Positions 8,041 to 10,309 of a stretch of DNA of 10,309 nucleotides are shown here, in pieces. Source of the stretch: CALXXL01 sp964512385 (GTDB lineage Bacteria; Verrucomicrobiota; Lentisphaeria; Victivallales; Victivallaceae). The position numbers and the translations under genes are program-made. The stretch spans positions 1 through 10,309 of the forward strand of contig CAZEHZ010000081.1 in NCBI GenBank assembly GCA_964512385.1, given 5' to 3'. The notes beneath the pieces were generated by a model that had not been told where the DNA came from, did not search any database, and saw only the letters and a program-made list of their open reading frames with translations. Each line of letters starts with the position of its first letter. Position 1 is the first letter of the stretch.

Positions 8041-8058
8041 CCTTTTGCATTATCGACT
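8041..8058 (-). repeat. Right terminal inverted repeat of the MITE-like element
   Basis: On the minus strand it reads AGTCGATAATGCAAAAGG. Its outermost two bases (AG at 8058-8057) are the second and third bases of the phosphoesterase stop codon TAG (8059-8057), so the element abuts and helps to form the end of that gene. Confidence 0.6.
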
Positions 8059-8977
8059 ATTTTAGTTTAAAAATGTAACTCGGCTGATTGCCGTAACCAA
8101 CAATCTCCCATGAGTCGGCCGAGATTTTTAAGATGGCAAAAGTTGGTGTTTTACTGTTTTCCAGCACTGCTTTAAGCTCAATCTGCGGTATTCCGCTTAC
8201 CATTCGACTGCCGCCCAAATGCGTATGACCGCTGATATTGCCTTGAATTTGCGGATTGGCGGCAATTAACTCACTTAAAGCGGCAAAGTCTGCCGTCATG
8301 TATGACAGCGGCACGTGAGAAAAAATCATCACTTTTTTGCCCGCCGCCCGGCTATCGGTCAACTCGTCCGCCAACCACTCCAACTGCCCGTCAGACACAT
8401 CTTCCCGCCCGGTCTCGCTGGTATTCAGCACAATAAATTGCCAATCCGACAGTTCCGGCAGGGAAAATGTGTAAAATAAGTTTTCCCAGCCGCAATTATT
8501 ATGCAAACGCTTAGCGGCTTTCTGGTCATTATTTCCGGCAACATGGTATATGGTGATATCCGGCACGCCATGCAGAATATCATCCAGCAATTTAAAATTA
8601 GCGTCTTCGGCGGCGGTAATGGAGTTGTCTTCAATCAAATCGCCCAAATCAAGCCACGCCTTCATCCGGTTTTCCGCCGCAAATTCGGCAATTTTCTGCA
8701 GATTAGCCAATGATGCCGCATAATTACGCCATTGACTGTTTTCGGTGCAATACTGAATATCAGCGGTAAGTAAAAAGTTTATGGAATTCTGGTCGGCGGC
8801 AACCGGCGGCAACCCGGCGCTGTTAACTGGTTTTACCGCATTACTCTGTTTTTCCGTGGTGGTCGACTTCTTAACCATTGCGGAACCAAGGTGTTTCACC
8901 ATGGCGTCGCCGCTGTCGCAGGCGGTAAAAAGTATTATTACAGCGGCATAAATGCCGTATTTATTTATCCAGTTCAA
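8057..8977 (-). CDS. Predicted lipoprotein metallophosphoesterase, ADP-ribose/CDP-alcohol diphosphatase-like
   Basis: A 306-residue protein from a TTG at 8977. This start gives a short lipoprotein signal, MNWINKYG, a hydrophobic stretch and lipobox LFTAC with C20, then a Ser/Thr/Lys-rich linker to about residue 62. The body is a calcineurin-like phosphoesterase: TADIQY (D73, Q75), LGDLIED (113-117), GNND (148-151), SHVPL (H221) and GHTH (250-253). The D-x-Q in place of the usual D-x-H, in the context ADIQY, and the following YAASLANLQ resemble the Mn-dependent ADP-ribose/CDP-alcohol diphosphatase (ADPRM) subgroup, which hydrolyses nucleotide diphosphate linkages. An envelope-anchored lipoprotein form is a less usual setting; the true substrate is unknown. 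The start overlaps the maturase gene by 17 bases, so the two are probably translationally coupled. The frame is open upstream to 9046, deep in the maturase, but that extension would place the signal peptide internally. There is no clear RBS, so the start is uncertain. Confidence 0.78.
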   Translation of the reverse strand: MNWINKYGIYAAVIILFTACDSGDAMVKHLGSAMVKKSTTTEKQSNAVKPVNSAGLPPVAADQNSINFLLTADIQYCTENSQWRNYAASLANLQKIAEFAAENRMKAWLDLGDLIEDNSITAAEDANFKLLDDILHGVPDITIYHVAGNNDQKAAKRLHNNCGWENLFYTFSLPELSDWQFIVLNTSETGREDVSDGQLEWLADELTDSRAAGKKVMIFSHVPLSYMTADFAALSELIAANPQIQGNISGHTHLGGSRMVSGIPQIELKAVLENSKTPTFAILKISADSWEIVGYGNQPSYIFKLK

Positions 8978-10088
8978 AATCAAAATCCGGTTCAACCGCC
9001 AAAAACTTACGCAGACATGTATGACCGGCACAAGATGTACTGTCATTAGAAATATACTGCAACACGATTGCGGGGCAACCGCCGCCGCACCAAGGGCGAT
9101 ATTCGCAAGTAGCGCAATTAGCGTAATCCGTTAACGGTTTATGCCGGAATTTACGCATTTCATTGATAAACTTACCGTTCCGCCAAATATCCGACAGGGA
9201 GTCCTGATTAATATACCCCATAACCTGTTCCGGAAAAGCCGAACACGCTAAAATACCGCCGTCCGGCCGCACACAAATCCGCTGATACACCAGCGAACAT
9301 GTAGAGTGAAATCCGCCATGAACCATAGGAATATTATCCCGTTTGGCTTTCAAGGCCGTTTTCCAATGGCGTAACATTGCGCCGGGGCCGGCAAAAGCCT
9401 GAATTACACCGGGATATTTTTTATTTACGATTTGATGTTCCCGCATGGCATCGGCGTACTGATGAATATTATACTCAAGTTCGGCGGCATTTTTACCGTT
9501 TTCGCCCATTACCGTAGCCATATTGGTACCGAAATGAGGAATTTTCAATTCATTAACAATAAAATCGGCAAACTCTTCCAAATGGCCTAAATTATGATGG
9601 CTCAGCGTAACCCGTGGAAAAACATTGATGCCGTGGTTCAGCAAATGCCTAATTCCCCGCACCGCCTTATCGAATGCGCCTTTACCGCGAGCCGCATCAT
9701 TAATTTCGCCGATACCGTCTAAAGAAACCTGTACAGCGGAACAACGGCCGATTTTCGCCAGTCTTGCGGCATCGGCATCGGTAATTAAAGTGGCATTAGA
9801 GAGGATTCGATAGCGCAATCCCAGTTCGGAAGCGCCTTGACAAAGGTCTAAAAAATCCGGCCGGACAAAGGGTTCGCCGCCGGTTAATGTGATTGTAAAA
9901 ACTTTGAGTGACTGCAATTCGGCAAAAAATTGCAGCCACTCATCTTTAGATAAGTCTTTGCAGTGCTCGGTTACGCTATCAAAGTGGAAGCAGTATGAAC
10001 AACGTAAATTGCACTTACTTGTAACCTCCATCAACGCAACCACGGGAGCTTGCATTACTGCAGAGCTGCACGGCAAAGACTCCATCAC
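8961..10088 (-). CDS. Radical SAM/SPASM peptide maturase
   Basis: A 375-residue enzyme that very likely installs a radical-derived crosslink or other change in the peptide encoded just upstream. The SAM [4Fe-4S] motif is C26-x3-C30-x2-C33 (CNLRCSYC); GGEP at 70-73 is the SAM-binding element and VSLDG near 121-125 is a typical strand of the barrel. The C-terminal SPASM domain for auxiliary [4Fe-4S] clusters is complete: C264-x12-G-x4-C282, then C325-x2-C328-x5-C334-x3-C338 and a final Cys at 353 or 358. The layout recalls PqqE/AlbA/mycofactocin-type maturases; I cannot assign a named subfamily. Only about 25 residues precede the first cluster, so no N-terminal recognition (RRE/PqqD-like) domain is fused. 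Start is GTG 10088 or ATG 10085; AAGGA overlapping the precursor stop serves either. It lies 9 bases after the precursor and overlaps the phosphoesterase by 17. Confidence 0.9.
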   Translation of the reverse strand: MMESLPCSSAVMQAPVVALMEVTSKCNLRCSYCFHFDSVTEHCKDLSKDEWLQFFAELQSLKVFTITLTGGEPFVRPDFLDLCQGASELGLRYRILSNATLITDADAARLAKIGRCSAVQVSLDGIGEINDAARGKGAFDKAVRGIRHLLNHGINVFPRVTLSHHNLGHLEEFADFIVNELKIPHFGTNMATVMGENGKNAAELEYNIHQYADAMREHQIVNKKYPGVIQAFAGPGAMLRHWKTALKAKRDNIPMVHGGFHSTCSLVYQRICVRPDGGILACSAFPEQVMGYINQDSLSDIWRNGKFINEMRKFRHKPLTDYANCATCEYRPWCGGGCPAIVLQYISNDSTSCAGHTCLRKFLAVEPDFDFELDK

Positions 10089-10097
10089 TAAAATTCC

Positions 10098-10235
10098 TTA
10101 CGCTTCTTCGTCCGGATCTTCGTAAAAGCCGCCATCACATGTCGGCACAATTACAGAACTGCCGCCAACGGCGAATTCGCTATCCCAACCGCAGAACGCA
10201 TTCAATGCCGGTTTTTCGTACTTAATGTTTTCCAT
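10098..10235 (-). CDS. Candidate RiPP precursor peptide (45 residues)
   Basis: A short peptide encoded directly before a SPASM maturase, the standard place for its substrate. It begins MENIKYEKPALNAF, a leader-like segment; K/Y-x-KP-type motifs near the N-terminus are common in precursors of SPASM enzymes. The probable core starts at C15: CGWDSEFAVGG, a small hydrophobic stretch (SSVIVPT), C33, DGGFYED and an acidic end (PDEEA). The two cysteines are 18 residues apart and there are aromatic residues W17, F21, F37 and Y38, so both thioether and aromatic crosslinks are conceivable. ATG at 10235 is chosen because GGAG (10250-10247) precedes it by 11 bases. The frame is open to 10307, but the added basic residues before it look like leader mRNA. 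I do not recognise the peptide family and no cleavage site can be fixed. Confidence 0.75.
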   Translation of the reverse strand: MENIKYEKPALNAFCGWDSEFAVGGSSVIVPTCDGGFYEDPDEEA

Positions 10236-10246
10236 TTTTCTTTGAT

Positions 10247-10250
10247 CTCC
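10247..10250 (-). promoter_or_regulatory. Ribosome binding site of the candidate precursor peptide
   Basis: On the minus strand TTGGAGATC places GGAG 11 bases before ATG 10235. It decides for the 45-residue reading rather than the 69-residue one starting at 10307. The remaining bases to the window edge (10251-10309) show no clear promoter, so the transcription start may lie outside. Confidence 0.55.
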
Positions 10251-10309
10251 AAGTTTAAAGACATCTTTTGGCAAAAAGTTATCATCCTTACACTTCTTAA
10301 AATACATTC

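Larger units (their letters stand above)
7869..8058. mobile_element. MITE-like 190-bp element with terminal inverted repeats
   Basis: The stretch between the two convergent transcription units has matching inverted ends. The left end is AGTCGATTACGCAAAGG (7869-7885). The right end read on the minus strand is AGTCGATAATGCAAAAGG (8058-8041). They differ by two substitutions and one extra A. The bases just outside are ATTTC (7864-7868) and ATTTT (8059-8063), a possible 5-bp target duplication with one change. No credible gene lies inside; the longest readings are about 29 codons (plus, from 7919) and 34 codons (minus, from about 8004), with no visible RBS. Further inverted repeats occur within it: AGCGTT (7913-7918) with AACGCT (7967-7972), and GTTG/CGGA with TCCG/CAAC (7943-7969). 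Size, ends and lack of coding content fit a non-autonomous miniature element; a structured RNA is the alternative. Confidence 0.6.

Noticed and set aside
7869..8058. Integron attC site, tRNA, SRP RNA or tmRNA fragment
   Set aside because: GTTATGC is only vaguely like a core site and the AAC/GTT order is wrong for attC. No T-loop, SRP tetraloop motif or tag reading frame is seen. Terminal inverted repeats explain the stretch better.
8978..9046. Upstream extension of the phosphoesterase to 9046
   Set aside because: It would bury the signal peptide and lipobox 20 or more residues inside the protein and enlarge the overlap with the maturase's conserved SPASM end.
10236..10307. 69-residue version of the precursor starting at 10307
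   Set aside because: GGAG correctly spaced before ATG 10235 and a leader-like MENIKYEKP start favour the 45-residue form. The added segment reads as untranslated leader.

Overview
The window looks like chromosomal DNA from a Gram-negative (outer-membrane, LPS-bearing) bacterium. The LptD and HldD homologues show that it makes heptose-containing LPS. The style of the genes (diverged LptD, exported SGNH hydrolase, lipoprotein phosphoesterase, a radical SAM/SPASM peptide cassette) would suit the Lentisphaerae/Verrucomicrobiota (PVC) group. That placement is an inference from general impression, not a measured phylogeny.

Layout. Plus strand: a six-helix HdeD-family (DUF308) membrane protein (123-671). 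A strong promoter-like sequence follows (678-708), then a tightly packed run: lptD (TTG start, 750-3380), hldD/rfaD (3398-4375), an RsmB-type rRNA cytosine methyltransferase (4378-5619), tyrS (5656-6945) and an exported SGNH/GDSL hydrolase (6954-7799). Gaps of 2-36 bases suggest one operon mixing envelope biogenesis with translation functions. It ends at a clear hairpin terminator (7822-7867).

Immediately after the terminator lies a 190-bp gene-free element (7869-8058). Its ends are 17/18-bp imperfect inverted repeats flanked by near-identical 5-bp sequences, which I read as a MITE-like insertion. Its right end supplies two bases of the stop codon of the next, convergent gene.

Minus strand (read from 10309 down): a 45-residue candidate RiPP precursor (10098-10235), then 9 bases later a radical SAM/SPASM peptide maturase (8961-10088), then, overlapping it by 17 bases, a predicted lipoprotein metallophosphoesterase with ADP-ribose/CDP-alcohol diphosphatase-like motifs (8057-8977). 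This three-gene cassette is the most interesting part of the window: a probable peptide-modification system whose product I do not recognise. No transporter, protease or separate recognition-element protein is present; any such gene would lie beyond base 10309.
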